A stretch of 64,000 bases of DNA from Flavobacteriales bacterium (GCA_002706365.1 PALM01000046.1:1-64000), one strand, 5' to 3'; positions 1 through 8,481 are shown, counted from the first letter of the stretch. Made by a program: numbers and translations. The notes: generated by a model from the sequence alone, not told the origin.

Positions 1-614
1 CACAGGATAGGGGTTTCGATGATGAGGGTTATACTTTATCGGGTGTATCTTTTAATGGGCTATATGACACTAGAGACAATACGGTGAACCCTTACAGCGG
101 TCGCTATGGATTCATTTCCTTTAGGTTCAATCCAGAATTCATTGGCAGTGATCGATCATCTACTATGTTTTGGGCTGAGTACAGAGATTATTTTGGTTTA
201 AGCAAAAAGCGTGATCGCCATTTATTGGCTTTCTGGACTTATGGAAGTTTTGTCACTTCCGGCGAGCTTCCTTATTTGGATATTCCGGCTGTTGGCTGGG
301 ATCAATTCGGAAGGTCGGGTCGTGCTTATCCTCAAGGACGATTTAGAGGCGAAGGTCTGGCTTATGCAGAAATGGAGTATCGCTTTCCCTTGCAGAAAGA
401 CAAAGAAACTTTTGGAGGAGTATTGTTCGTGAACGGCACCACTGCTTCAAATCAGGATGCGGATATCAATCTCTTTGAAGCCATTGAACCTGGAGTGGGA
501 GTAGGATGGAGAATCATGTTGGATAAGAATGCCAGAACCAACTTATCACTAGACTATGCATGGGGAGCCTATGGTGCACAGGGATTTTACTTGAACGTGA
601 ACGAGACCTTTTAA
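1..614 (+). CDS. BamA/TamA-family (Omp85-like) outer-membrane protein, C-terminal part
   Basis: The reading frame is open to the left edge of the window (frame starting at base 3), so only about 200 C-terminal residues are present. The strand-like segment GVSFNGLYDTRDNTVNPYSG is the typical YDTRDN-x-P-x-G signature of the Omp85/bacterial surface antigen barrel. The remainder alternates polar and aromatic residues, and the protein ends LNVNETF, the terminal Phe expected by the barrel assembly machinery. A GTG at base 84 is an internal Val, not a start. Omp85 proteins insert or translocate outer-membrane proteins or lipids; which subfamily this is cannot be told without the missing N-terminal POTRA or other domains. 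Its TAA stop overlaps the stop of the convergent gene's extended frame at 611-613. Confidence 0.8.
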   Translation, partial: QDRGFDDEGYTLSGVSFNGLYDTRDNTVNPYSGRYGFISFRFNPEFIGSDRSSTMFWAEYRDYFGLSKKRDRHLLAFWTYGSFVTSGELPYLDIPAVGWDQFGRSGRAYPQGRFRGEGLAYAEMEYRFPLQKDKETFGGVLFVNGTTASNQDADINLFEAIEPGVGVGWRIMLDKNARTNLSLDYAWGAYGAQGFYLNVNETF

Positions 615-652
615 AAGGCTTTGGAAATGCCTAAGCCCACATTGTAACTATC

Positions 653-1147
653 CTAAGTATGGATGTGGTTATCGTAGCCTATAAGTAGAATAGTTTCAAA
701 GCCATTGGCTAATGGTATAGCGTACTCTAATCCTAATTTGAGAAAGTTCAAATCTTCTTCAGGAGAAAATTCAATACCGAAACCAGCTTCTAAGGATAAG
801 CGATTCATAAGCTTATAAGTTCCAACCAAAATCACGGAATAAGGATATTCTCTCTCAATAAATTTATCTTCGCTTTCTTCGATCACATATTGTTCGGTAA
901 CAAAATCTCCGTGGAGTCCGATCAAGAACTTTTCACAGATTCGATAGTTGTAAGCAATTTCCCAGGAAGGAAGACTGATCCATTGTTTTTCACCATCAAT
1001 CACACCTTTATTCACTTGGCTATGGGCTATTGCGATTGAGACGATGTGTTTGCCTTCAGATTCTTTTTCAGTTTCCTTTTCTTCTTCTTGACTGAAAGCT
1101 GATAAAGTGCAGAATGACATTAGAACTAAGAACAGTAGTTTCTTCAT
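653..1147 (-). CDS. Small exported beta-barrel-like protein, interrupted by an in-frame TAG near its C-terminus
   Basis: A hypothetical protein of 164 residues. It has a clear signal peptide (MKKLLFLVLMSFCTLSAFSQ, cleavage after SFS), then a Glu/Lys-rich linker and about 130 residues of alternating amphipathic strands (for example VILVGTYKLMNRLSLEAGFG). This suggests a small outer-membrane barrel. The frame stops at TAG (653-655) after IGYDNHIHT. Reading on in the same frame gives DSYNVGLGISKAF and then TAA at 611-613. That tail is an amphipathic last strand ending in Phe, exactly what the truncated protein lacks. The gene is therefore either recently broken by a single CAG-to-TAG type change, or read through. 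It is transcribed towards the Omp85 gene. No family is recognised. Confidence 0.7.
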   Translation of the reverse strand: MKKLLFLVLMSFCTLSAFSQEEEKETEKESEGKHIVSIAIAHSQVNKGVIDGEKQWISLPSWEIAYNYRICEKFLIGLHGDFVTEQYVIEESEDKFIEREYPYSVILVGTYKLMNRLSLEAGFGIEFSPEEDLNFLKLGLEYAIPLANGFETILLIGYDNHIHT

Positions 1148-1179
1148 GGAATGATTAATTTGGGCTTACAATATCTACT

Positions 1180-2244
1180 ATGAAATCTAAGTACTCCTTA
1201 ATTGCCATTATATTTTCTATGCTAGTGGCTTGCAGTCAGCAAGATAAGTCAAATACCGCTGATATTCACACGGAAAGTGAATCAATTGAGCCTCATGCTC
1301 CTAAAGGGATGCGATATATTAAAGGAGGTAGATTTATAATGGGCAGCTCCGATAATGAAGCAATGCCGGATGAAGGTCCGGAAATACAAGTTGAGGTTAC
1401 GAGTTTCTATATGGATGAGCATGAAGTCACCAATGCTCAATTTGCCGAATTTGTGAAAGCTACTGGCTACAAAACCGTAGCAGAACGACCGGTAGATTGG
1501 GAAGAAATTAAAAAACAGCTTCCCCCGGGAACTCCCAAGCCACCCGATTCAGTTTTAAGACCGGGATCCCTGGTGTTGAGTCCAGCTGATCACATTCCCA
1601 ATTTCAATGATATATCACTTTGGTGGTCATGGAAGAATGGAGTTGATTGGAAGCATCCTTATGGGCCCGATTCAGATATCAAAGACAAGGGAAATCATCC
1701 CGTTGTCCATATTGCTTATGAAGATGCTCAGGCCTATGCCAAATGGGCCGGCAAACGCTTACCCACTGAAGCTGAATGGGAGTATGCAGCAAGAGGAGGA
1801 GAAGAAGGCACTCCATTTCAGTGGGGGAATGAACTTACCCCCAATGGTAACTATCTAGCAAATTTCTTTCAAGGAGATTTTCCAGATCGCAATACTGCGA
1901 GAGATGGATTTGAAAAGACTGCTCCGGTTAAATCATATCCTGCCAATGAGTTTGGTTTGTATGATATGATCGGGAATGTTTGGGAGTGGACAAGCGATTG
2001 GTATAGAGCAGATACCTATGCAAGATTGACCAAGGAAGGTCAGAAAGTTTGTTTCAATCCAACCGGCCCTAAAGAAAGCTATGATCCAGATGAACCCTTG
2101 GTTCCCAAAAGAGTGATCAAAGGAGGTTCTTACCTCTGTAGTAAACAGTATTGCAGCAATTATCGTCCATCAGCCAGAATGGCCACTGCCTTCGATTCAG
2201 GCCAAGAGCATTTGGGCTTTCGTTGTGTGAAGGATGTGGACTAG
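1180..2244 (+). CDS. Formylglycine-generating enzyme (SUMF1/EgtB superfamily) lipoprotein
   Basis: A 354-residue exported lipoprotein: the N-terminus MKSKYSLIAIIFSMLVAC gives a lipobox with the acylated Cys at 18. The mature part is one FGE-sulfatase domain. It opens with GMRYIKGGRFIMGS, continues with YMDEHEVTNAQFAEFV and RLPTEAEWEYAARGG, and ends with WEWTSDWY and GGSYLCSKQYCSNYRPSAR. The two cysteines that bind copper and activate oxygen in true formylglycine-generating enzymes are present (about C320 and C325), so this is more than a fold relative. Family members convert a sulfatase Cys to formylglycine. No sulfatase lies nearby, so its substrate is unknown. The gene is divergent from the small barrel gene and 32 bp from its start. 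Related gliding lipoproteins (GldJ/GldK) share the fold but usually lack the Cys pair. Confidence 0.85.
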   Translation: MKSKYSLIAIIFSMLVACSQQDKSNTADIHTESESIEPHAPKGMRYIKGGRFIMGSSDNEAMPDEGPEIQVEVTSFYMDEHEVTNAQFAEFVKATGYKTVAERPVDWEEIKKQLPPGTPKPPDSVLRPGSLVLSPADHIPNFNDISLWWSWKNGVDWKHPYGPDSDIKDKGNHPVVHIAYEDAQAYAKWAGKRLPTEAEWEYAARGGEEGTPFQWGNELTPNGNYLANFFQGDFPDRNTARDGFEKTAPVKSYPANEFGLYDMIGNVWEWTSDWYRADTYARLTKEGQKVCFNPTGPKESYDPDEPLVPKRVIKGGSYLCSKQYCSNYRPSARMATAFDSGQEHLGFRCVKDVD

Positions 2245-2259
2245 TCATCTTCATTCTTA

Positions 2260-2291
2260 TTTGACTTCATATTTAAACGTATCTATATTGG
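2260..2291 (+). promoter_or_regulatory. Putative Bacteroidota sigma-A promoter for the Prc-type protease gene
   Basis: TTTG at 2260-2263 is followed after 20 bases by TATATTGG at 2284-2291, one mismatch from the Bacteroidota -7 consensus TAnnTTTG. The start codon lies 33 bases downstream. No terminator is visible between the upstream gene and this site. Confidence 0.45.
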
Positions 2292-2324
2292 TATTTTAGT
2301 CGCTCGTTTATTTATGATAGCTCA

Positions 2325-4391
2325 ATGAAGCTTATTTCCATCTCTCTTAGTTTAGTCCTTCTACTATGCAATTTCACTACTCTATTAGCTCAGGGAAACT
2401 CCTATTGCAATCAATCCCAAGAGCTCTATAAGACATTAAATAAGTTCCATTATTCCCCTACAGATATTGATGACGACTTTGCTGAGTTCGTATTCAATAA
2501 GTCAATTGAAGCATTAGATCCATTTAAACTCTTATTCAGCCATGCAGATATAGAAGCTTTGGATGCACACAAGCATTCTATTGATAATTATTTGCTAGAT
2601 GATAAATGCGATTTTATTGAAGAATTAACTGAAATCTACAAACAGAATCTCGGCATATTTGATAGGATGAGCGAGATTCAGATCATAGCTGCTGAATACG
2701 ATTCAGAAGAGCAGTTCGACTTTGAGAGTCGCTCATATGCTCAAGAGTTTGAATTGATTGGGAGGTGGGAAGAATATCTCAAACTAAACTTGCTCATTAG
2801 TTACTTTCAGTTCAAGGAAATTGAGGAGAGTTCATATGACGACTTCAAAGCTTATTGTAGTGATCAAGGAGAAGAGATCAAAGAGGAAATGATTTGTACC
2901 CTAAAGGAGAGTTTAGGTGAAAGAGATGGTGAGTACAATGAGGTTGGTGAGGCCTATTTAGAAGCAATAGCAAGCGCATTCGATCCGCATAGTATGTATT
3001 TGAGTCCTTCTAAAGAATCAGAGTTTGGTGATCACCTTTCAAGCGAGGCGCTTTCATTTGGATTGGAGGTATATAAGAACCAGGAAGGAGATTTTGAAGT
3101 CTATGAAATAATACCAGGAGGAGCTGCTTGGAATAGCAATCAAGTCAATGAAGGAGACCTCATCAATTCAATCATTCTGGAAGATGATTTACCTATTGAT
3201 CTGGGATGTATGAGCGAAGAAGACCTCTTTGAGTTGACAAATGAACACAATGAACTCACATTTTCCATCATAAAACAAGATGGGGAAAGACTTAAAGTCA
3301 ATCTTAAAAAGGAGAAGTTAGAAGTTCAAGAAAATATAATCAACAGTTTTGTTCTGAGTGCTATTGACAGTTCTACTTCTCAGGATGCAAAAAGCAAGAT
3401 TGGTTATATATACTTGCCTTCATTCTATACAGCTGAAAGTTATGGAAGATACACCCCAGATGGTTGTGCAGCTGATGTGGCAAAAGAGCTAATTAAATTG
3501 AAGTCGGAAGGCATTGATGGCCTTATCCTAGATCTCAGGAATAATGGTGGTGGCTCAATGTACGAAGCCAACAGATTGGCAGGTAATTTCATTGATTTCG
3601 GAGCTACCTGTATTGCCGATTACAAAGGAGAGGATCCACAGTCTATTAAGGATATGGACAGAGGAATGGTTTTTTCCAAACCATTAGTTGTGCTAGTTAA
3701 TTCGAATAGTGCTTCTGCATCTGAGCTTTTTGCAGCAACAATGCAAGATTACAATCGAGGCCTTGTGATAGGCAGCAACACATTTGGTAAGGCTACAATT
3801 CAAACGATCTTACCTATTGAAGCGAATAGATTTCAATCGATTGGACTAATACAGCCAACTTCAGATGCGCCAGAAGGCTATGTAAAACTTACCATTGGGA
3901 AATTTTTCAGAGTAGATGGCAGTAGTCATCAACTCTCTGGAGTAAGCCCGGATATAAGACTATTTAATGAGGGTGCCTATTCTGAATCTACTCTGCCAAG
4001 AGCTTTATCTAACACCTCAATCGACAAGAAAACATATTTCAGGGCACTCGGAGCATTGCCAATTGAAGAACTAAAAGAAAGACAAGCTGAAAGAAAAAGT
4101 GATGTTCAAGAAGGTCGAGCTAATTCAAGTAATTTCAGAAGTATTCCTCTGGGCTTTGAGGCTTATACAAAGTTTCTGACTATAATTAGAGGTAATGATT
4201 TGGAAGAGGAGCAGGATCAAGTGAATTTATTGGAGATAAATTCACCCGCTTTCGCATTAGAGAATAAATTGGAAACTGATTTTGATAAAGAAAGAAGAGA
4301 GCGCTTAATAGAAAAGATTCAAAATGATATTTATATTTCCGAATCAGTTTTAATTATTTCTGACCTAATACAAATCAATCAATCAAAATGA
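2325..4391 (+). CDS. prc: Tail-specific (C-terminal processing) protease, S41 family, Prc-like
   Basis: 688 residues, close to the 680-residue Escherichia coli Prc. There is a signal peptide (MKLISISLSLVLLLCNFTTLLAQ), a helical N-terminal region with the Prc-type phrase ALDPFKLLFSHADIE and a repeat of it at FDPHSMYLSPSKESEF, a PDZ segment around residues 245-335, then the S41 core. Catalytic features are visible: GLILDLRNNGGG, the nucleophile loop NSNSASASELFAA (about residues 459-471) and the general-base Lys in NTFGKATIQT (about 489). These enzymes degrade or trim periplasmic proteins from the C-terminus. The stop overlaps the next start by four bases, so the two genes are translationally coupled. 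The PDZ segment is acidic and rather divergent. Confidence 0.88.
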   Translation: MKLISISLSLVLLLCNFTTLLAQGNSYCNQSQELYKTLNKFHYSPTDIDDDFAEFVFNKSIEALDPFKLLFSHADIEALDAHKHSIDNYLLDDKCDFIEELTEIYKQNLGIFDRMSEIQIIAAEYDSEEQFDFESRSYAQEFELIGRWEEYLKLNLLISYFQFKEIEESSYDDFKAYCSDQGEEIKEEMICTLKESLGERDGEYNEVGEAYLEAIASAFDPHSMYLSPSKESEFGDHLSSEALSFGLEVYKNQEGDFEVYEIIPGGAAWNSNQVNEGDLINSIILEDDLPIDLGCMSEEDLFELTNEHNELTFSIIKQDGERLKVNLKKEKLEVQENIINSFVLSAIDSSTSQDAKSKIGYIYLPSFYTAESYGRYTPDGCAADVAKELIKLKSEGIDGLILDLRNNGGGSMYEANRLAGNFIDFGATCIADYKGEDPQSIKDMDRGMVFSKPLVVLVNSNSASASELFAATMQDYNRGLVIGSNTFGKATIQTILPIEANRFQSIGLIQPTSDAPEGYVKLTIGKFFRVDGSSHQLSGVSPDIRLFNEGAYSESTLPRALSNTSIDKKTYFRALGALPIEELKERQAERKSDVQEGRANSSNFRSIPLGFEAYTKFLTIIRGNDLEEEQDQVNLLEINSPAFALENKLETDFDKERRERLIEKIQNDIYISESVLIISDLIQINQSK

Positions 4392-5419
4392 ATTTCAAGA
4401 ATCTTATCATCTCTAGCATATTCCTATTTCTTCCTGCATTATGTGTAGCCCAGAATACCCAAGAAGCTACTGCCTATATGAATGAAGTAAGTCAAAGAAC
4501 TTTTGAATTGGAAGATGAAACATGGGATTATCTAAAGGCTGTTACAAGAGGCAAGAAAGCAAGAAAGATAGAAGACAAAAGGGAAGAACTAATTAGAGCG
4601 ATAAGATCAGCACAAATTTACACCTCCAAAAAGCGAGCTTTTTATGGGAATACAGCTTTTCGCGATGCTTTAGTAAACTTTTTGGATCTCAGATATACTG
4701 TGCTCAAAGAAGACTATGATAAGATCTTAGATATGGAAGAGATTGCCGAGCAATCTTATGATGCCATGGAAGCATATATACTTGCCAAGGAGAGAGCTAG
4801 TGAAAAGCTGGATAGTGCCTTCAAAGAGTTGCTAGTAGCTCAAAATACCTTTGCAAAGACCTATGATATTACAATGAATGATGATCGTAGCAAACAGCAA
4901 GAACGAATTGAAAAGGCAGGTGCTACACTTAAATACTACAATGATATCTATTTGATCTTCTTCAAAGTATATAAGCAAGAAGCATATGTGCTAGTGGCAA
5001 TAGAAGAAGGAGATATTAGTGGAATAGAGCAAAACAAATCAAGTTTGAAAACATTGGCAGAAGCTGGTATCGAAGAACTCAAAGAAATGCAGAGCTACAA
5101 GGGAGATGCTACTTTAAAAGCCGAGGCAATAGATGTATTGGAGTTCTTTAAAGCGGAGTCTGAAAATGAGTTTAGCGGACTATCTGATTATTTCTTGAAA
5201 AAAGAAGAGTTTGAGAAAATGAAGAACCGCATAGATAATGCATCAAAGCGCGAGAGAACCCAGGAAATGATCGATCAGTATAACAATGCCGTAAATGAGT
5301 TCAATGCGGCAAATCAGGAATTCAATAAAGCCATGGAGTCCTCATATAATGGCAGGGTGAAAGTGCTCACAGATTGGGATAAGAAAGTTGAGCATTTCAT
5401 TACAAATCATTCTAAGTAG
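4388..5419 (+). CDS. Exported all-helical protein of unknown function, coupled to the Prc-like protease
   Basis: 343 residues with a signal peptide (MNFKNLIISSIFLFLPALCVAQ) and then almost pure charged helix with heptad-like stretches, such as AKERASEKLDSAFKELLVAQ and near the end NNAVNEFNAANQEFNKAMES. Few Gly or Pro interrupt it and there is no Cys in the mature part. It resembles the LIC_11966-type surface proteins annotated in Leptospira and Bacteroidota, but I rely on memory for that. The start ATG overlaps the protease stop (ATGA-type overlap, 4388-4391), so the product may be a partner, adaptor or substrate of the protease, like NlpI for E. coli Prc; this is inference. Confidence 0.8.
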   Translation: MNFKNLIISSIFLFLPALCVAQNTQEATAYMNEVSQRTFELEDETWDYLKAVTRGKKARKIEDKREELIRAIRSAQIYTSKKRAFYGNTAFRDALVNFLDLRYTVLKEDYDKILDMEEIAEQSYDAMEAYILAKERASEKLDSAFKELLVAQNTFAKTYDITMNDDRSKQQERIEKAGATLKYYNDIYLIFFKVYKQEAYVLVAIEEGDISGIEQNKSSLKTLAEAGIEELKEMQSYKGDATLKAEAIDVLEFFKAESENEFSGLSDYFLKKEEFEKMKNRIDNASKRERTQEMIDQYNNAVNEFNAANQEFNKAMESSYNGRVKVLTDWDKKVEHFITNHSK

Positions 5420-5604
5420 GGAATGTCTTGAAGTATAGTTATAGGCTATGCTTTTCTGATAATTACATTTCAAAGCATATTTTAAATGCTAATGTTCTAT
5501 ATGTCATTTGCCTGACTTCAGACTCCGCTTGCTTATCACTTTCTATCCTTATCTTGTACGGTCTTTAGCAGGACTTCACTGCTCAATGAAATTCAAAAAC
5601 ATAA

Positions 5605-5940
5605 ATGGAAAAGACTTACTACAACCCTCGCGACTTAAAAAAATTTGGCGATATCGCTGAATTTGAACCTAAACTAGCTGAGAAATTCTTCGATTGGTAT
5701 GGTGCTGTATTTGAAGAAGGAGCGCTAACTGCAAGAGAGAAATCGATCATTGCATTGGCAGTAGCTCATACTATTCAATGCCCATATTGCATTGATGCTT
5801 ACACAGAAGATTCCATGTCGAAAGGAGTTACCGAAGCACAGATGATGGAAGCAGTTCATGTTGCTGGTGCGATAAGAGGAGGGGCGTCTATGGTTCATGG
5901 CGTGCAAATGATGAACAAAGCCAAAAAACTTTCCATGTAA
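5605..5940 (+). CDS. AhpD/carboxymuconolactone decarboxylase-like protein, arsenosugar-cluster type
   Basis: 111 residues, a single CMD/AhpD-like helical domain. The redox pair is present as HTIQCPYCIDAYTEDSM (C59 and C62), followed by the GVTEAQMMEAVHVAGAIRGGASMVHG helix pair. The start MEKTYYNPRDLKKF is typical of the arsenosugar biosynthesis-associated peroxidase-like family. Its stop shares one base with the next start, placing it in one operon with arsS. The assignment to arsenosugar synthesis comes from this neighbourhood; by itself it could be any CMD-family thiol peroxidase. Confidence 0.85.
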   Translation: MEKTYYNPRDLKKFGDIAEFEPKLAEKFFDWYGAVFEEGALTAREKSIIALAVAHTIQCPYCIDAYTEDSMSKGVTEAQMMEAVHVAGAIRGGASMVHGVQMMNKAKKLSM

Positions 5941-7004
5941 TGGGGCTTAGCCTAATTAAATCACTTAAGTCGAGGAATTCCGAGCTTTCCGATAGCCAAA
6001 ATCAGCTGAACTATTTGAATGACAGTCTTGTAGAGCTTGAACTTCCTTCTTTTGAGCATAGCTTATTGAAAAGTGGGCACCCCAGATTGAAGCCTTCTCA
6101 ATTAGAGATCTTTCAGATCAATCTGGGCTATATGTGCAATCAGACTTGCAAGCATTGTCATGTAGATGCCGGTCCGGATCGAAAGGAGATCATGAGCAAG
6201 GAACATTTGGAAAAATGTCTGGAGATCGTGAGTAAGCATAAGATTCCAACCATCGATCTTACAGGAGGTGCTCCTGAGATGAATCCGCATTTTCGCTGGT
6301 TTGTGGAAGAGGCTACTAAAGCAGGAGTATCGGAAATTATTGTTCGGTCGAATCTCACCATCATTCTGGCGAATCCAAAGTATCACGATTTACCGGAATT
6401 CTTCGCTAAACACAATTTGAGAGTAATCTCCTCATTGCCTTTCTATCAGGCGTCTAAGACAGATTCACAAAGGGGTGAAGGGGTTTTCAATAAGTCGATT
6501 CAAGCGCTTAAAATGCTCAATGAAGTTGGATATGGTAAAGAAGATTCTGACCTATTTCTGGATCTGGTCTACAATCCTGCGGGAGCTTTTTTGCCTGCTG
6601 ATCAATCGCAATTGGAAAAGGAGTTCAAGAATAATTTGGAGAGGGATCATAACATTCACTTCAATTCCCTTTTTACCATAACCAATTTGCCTATTTCTCG
6701 TTATCTAGAGTATCTCATTGCCTCTGATAATTATGAAGATTATATGGAGAAGTTGATAGATGCCTATAATCCTGCGGCCGTTGAAGGACTGATGTGCAGG
6801 AATACTATTTCGGTAGACTGGCAAGGCTATCTTTACGACTGCGATTTTAATCAGATGCTAGAGATGAAGGTTGAGCAATCTGCCGGACAGCATTTAGACG
6901 ACTTTGATATCGACAAACTTGCTCAAAGGGATATTCAATTAAACCAGCATTGTTACGGTTGCACAGCCGGGGCCGGCTCCTCTTGTCAGGGTGCGGTAGC
7001 TTAG
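5940..7004 (+). CDS. arsS: Arsenosugar biosynthesis radical SAM protein ArsS
   Basis: 354 residues. The radical SAM cluster motif is MCNQTCKHCHVDAGPD (C66, C70, C73), followed by the glycine-rich SAM-binding segment IPTIDLTGGAPEMNPHF. A C-terminal cysteine region has MCRNTISVDWQGYLYDCDFN and ends HCYGCTAGAGSSCQGA (C338, C341, C349). That ending is characteristic of ArsS (formerly DUF3641) and probably holds an auxiliary Fe-S cluster. ArsS joins the 5'-deoxyadenosyl group to dimethylarsenite, giving the precursor of oxo-arsenosugars. It is the second gene of a tight four-gene operon. The usual partner, the arsenite methyltransferase ArsM, is not in this window. Confidence 0.93.
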   Translation: MGLSLIKSLKSRNSELSDSQNQLNYLNDSLVELELPSFEHSLLKSGHPRLKPSQLEIFQINLGYMCNQTCKHCHVDAGPDRKEIMSKEHLEKCLEIVSKHKIPTIDLTGGAPEMNPHFRWFVEEATKAGVSEIIVRSNLTIILANPKYHDLPEFFAKHNLRVISSLPFYQASKTDSQRGEGVFNKSIQALKMLNEVGYGKEDSDLFLDLVYNPAGAFLPADQSQLEKEFKNNLERDHNIHFNSLFTITNLPISRYLEYLIASDNYEDYMEKLIDAYNPAAVEGLMCRNTISVDWQGYLYDCDFNQMLEMKVEQSAGQHLDDFDIDKLAQRDIQLNQHCYGCTAGAGSSCQGAVA

Positions 7005-7015
7005 AAAATCAAATT

Positions 7016-7639
7016 ATGAACGACCGCCTTATCATATTCATGAAGAACCCTAGCTTGGGTAAAGTGAAAACAAGGCTGGCTGCCGAGATCGGAGATGAGA
7101 AAGCACTTGAAGTTTATCAAAGTTTGCTGAATAAATGTCGACAAGAATGTTTGAAGGTCAAAGCTGATCGATATCTGTACTATCATGAATTTGTCGACGA
7201 TCACGATGATTGGAGCCAATTGTTCTTTCACAAACGAAAACAAAGCAATGGGGATTTGGGAGAGAAGATCAAGCATGCATTTACAGAGGTGCAATCATCA
7301 GATGAGGTCAATCCCACAGTGATAATCGGCACAGATTGCTACGACCTGGATCATAGTATGATCTCTTTAGCCTTCAAAGCATTGAAGATGACTGATGTGG
7401 TGATTGGTCCGGCTAATGATGGAGGATATTATCTCTTGGGATGTAGGAAATTCAATCCTCAATTATTCGATGAAATAGAGTGGAGTTCAGAGCGAGTATT
7501 ACGACAGACTGTTATGAAGATCAATAAGTTGGGGCTCAATTATTTCTTGCTTGAAGAACGAATTGATTTGGATACTTTTGACGACTTAAAAGCCTCGGGT
7601 TTCCCCGATATGGCACATAAGATCTCAAAGAATAGCTGA
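7016..7639 (+). CDS. TIGR04282-type arsenosugar biosynthesis glycosyltransferase-like protein
   Basis: 207 residues starting MNDRLIIFMKNPSLGKVKTR; the frame is open further upstream, but the extension runs into the end of arsS, and this ATG lies 11 bases after the arsS stop. The fold is a nucleotide-diphospho-sugar transferase (GT-A like): N-terminal P-loop-like KNPSLGKVKTRLA, then IGTDCYDLDHSMI and GPANDGGYYLLG, as in CofC/MobA-type relatives and the TIGR04282 family. It overlaps the next start by one base. In arsenosugar clusters it is thought to add the sugar aglycone; its donor and acceptor are not known from sequence. Confidence 0.85.
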   Translation: MNDRLIIFMKNPSLGKVKTRLAAEIGDEKALEVYQSLLNKCRQECLKVKADRYLYYHEFVDDHDDWSQLFFHKRKQSNGDLGEKIKHAFTEVQSSDEVNPTVIIGTDCYDLDHSMISLAFKALKMTDVVIGPANDGGYYLLGCRKFNPQLFDEIEWSSERVLRQTVMKINKLGLNYFLLEERIDLDTFDDLKASGFPDMAHKISKNS

Positions 7640-8460
7640 TGGAGAATTTGTATGAAAAGGCTGTTGAAGCTTGTGATTTCTTGAAATCAAAAGGGCTGGA
7701 TTCGGCAACTATTGGAATTGTCTTAGGCACTGGCTTGGGCAAGCTTGCTGAACAAATTGATGCAGAGAAGAAAGTATCCTACAGTGACATTCCCCATTTC
7801 CCAGTTTCAACAGTAGAGTCGCACAGCGGCCAATTGATCTATGGGAATCTGGAAGGCAAGAAAGTACTTGCCATGCAAGGCAGGTTTCATTATTACGAAG
7901 GTTATTCAGGAGCCCAGATCACTTTCCCAATTAGGGTGATGAAGCTATTGGGCATTGAAAAGTTGCTCGTTTCAAATGCAGCAGGGACTGTGAATCCAAA
8001 TTTCAAAAAGGGAGAATTGATGTTGATCGATGATCATATCAATATGATTCCAGACAATCCATTGCGCGGAGAGAATGACGAGCGTTTTGGTCCGCGTTTC
8101 CCCGATATGAGTCAGCCTTATGATAAGGAGATGAACCAAATGATCAAAGCGATCGCAGCGGAGAAAGGTATTACCATTCACGAAGGAGTATACACTCCTG
8201 TTGCAGGCCCTAACCTTGAAACCAGAGCAGAATATCGTTACCTAAGAGGAATTGGCACAGATGCTGTGGGTATGTCAACCGCTCCGGAAGTGATCGTAGC
8301 AAATCATATGGGCTTGCCGGCTTGTGCAATATCGGTCTTGACCGATGAATGTGATCCGGATAATCTTCAGCCGGTTTCTATAGCAGAGATTTTAGAAATT
8401 GCCGGTCGTGCTGAAAAGGATCTTACTAAGATCTACATGGAACTGATAAAGCAAATCTGA
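7639..8460 (+). CDS. Purine nucleoside phosphorylase, trimeric NP-I class
   Basis: 273 residues, normal for trimeric PNP. Visible motifs are GIVLGTGLGKLA (phosphate loop), the conserved SHSGQLIYG and MQGRFHYYEGY, VSNAAGTVNPNF, and the signature YTPVAGPNLETRAEYRYLR followed by GTDAVGMSTAPEVIVANHMG. The last element is diagnostic for the family. The enzyme cleaves purine nucleosides with phosphate to ribose-1-phosphate and base. As last gene of the ars operon (TGATG overlap with the preceding gene) it may release adenine from the adenosyl-arsenical made by ArsS. It could equally serve ordinary purine salvage. Confidence 0.9.
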   Translation: MENLYEKAVEACDFLKSKGLDSATIGIVLGTGLGKLAEQIDAEKKVSYSDIPHFPVSTVESHSGQLIYGNLEGKKVLAMQGRFHYYEGYSGAQITFPIRVMKLLGIEKLLVSNAAGTVNPNFKKGELMLIDDHINMIPDNPLRGENDERFGPRFPDMSQPYDKEMNQMIKAIAAEKGITIHEGVYTPVAGPNLETRAEYRYLRGIGTDAVGMSTAPEVIVANHMGLPACAISVLTDECDPDNLQPVSIAEILEIAGRAEKDLTKIYMELIKQI

Positions 8461-8481
8461 CATCTCGACTCCGCTCGATGT
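8460..8481. repeat. REP-like imperfect palindrome
   Basis: ACA-tc-TCGA then CTCCGC then TCGATGT forms a hairpin with a two-base bulge, directly overlapping the phosphorylase stop codon. The TCGACTCCGCTC core is of a type scattered between genes in many Bacteroidota; a related version (CTTCGGCTTCGCTCAGG) occurs at 63933-63949 in this window. It may act as a transcription stop or mRNA stabiliser. Confidence 0.5.

Noticed and set aside
1180-2244. Calling the FGE-like protein GldK or GldJ
   Set aside because: Neighbours are not gldLMN and the catalytic cysteine pair is present.
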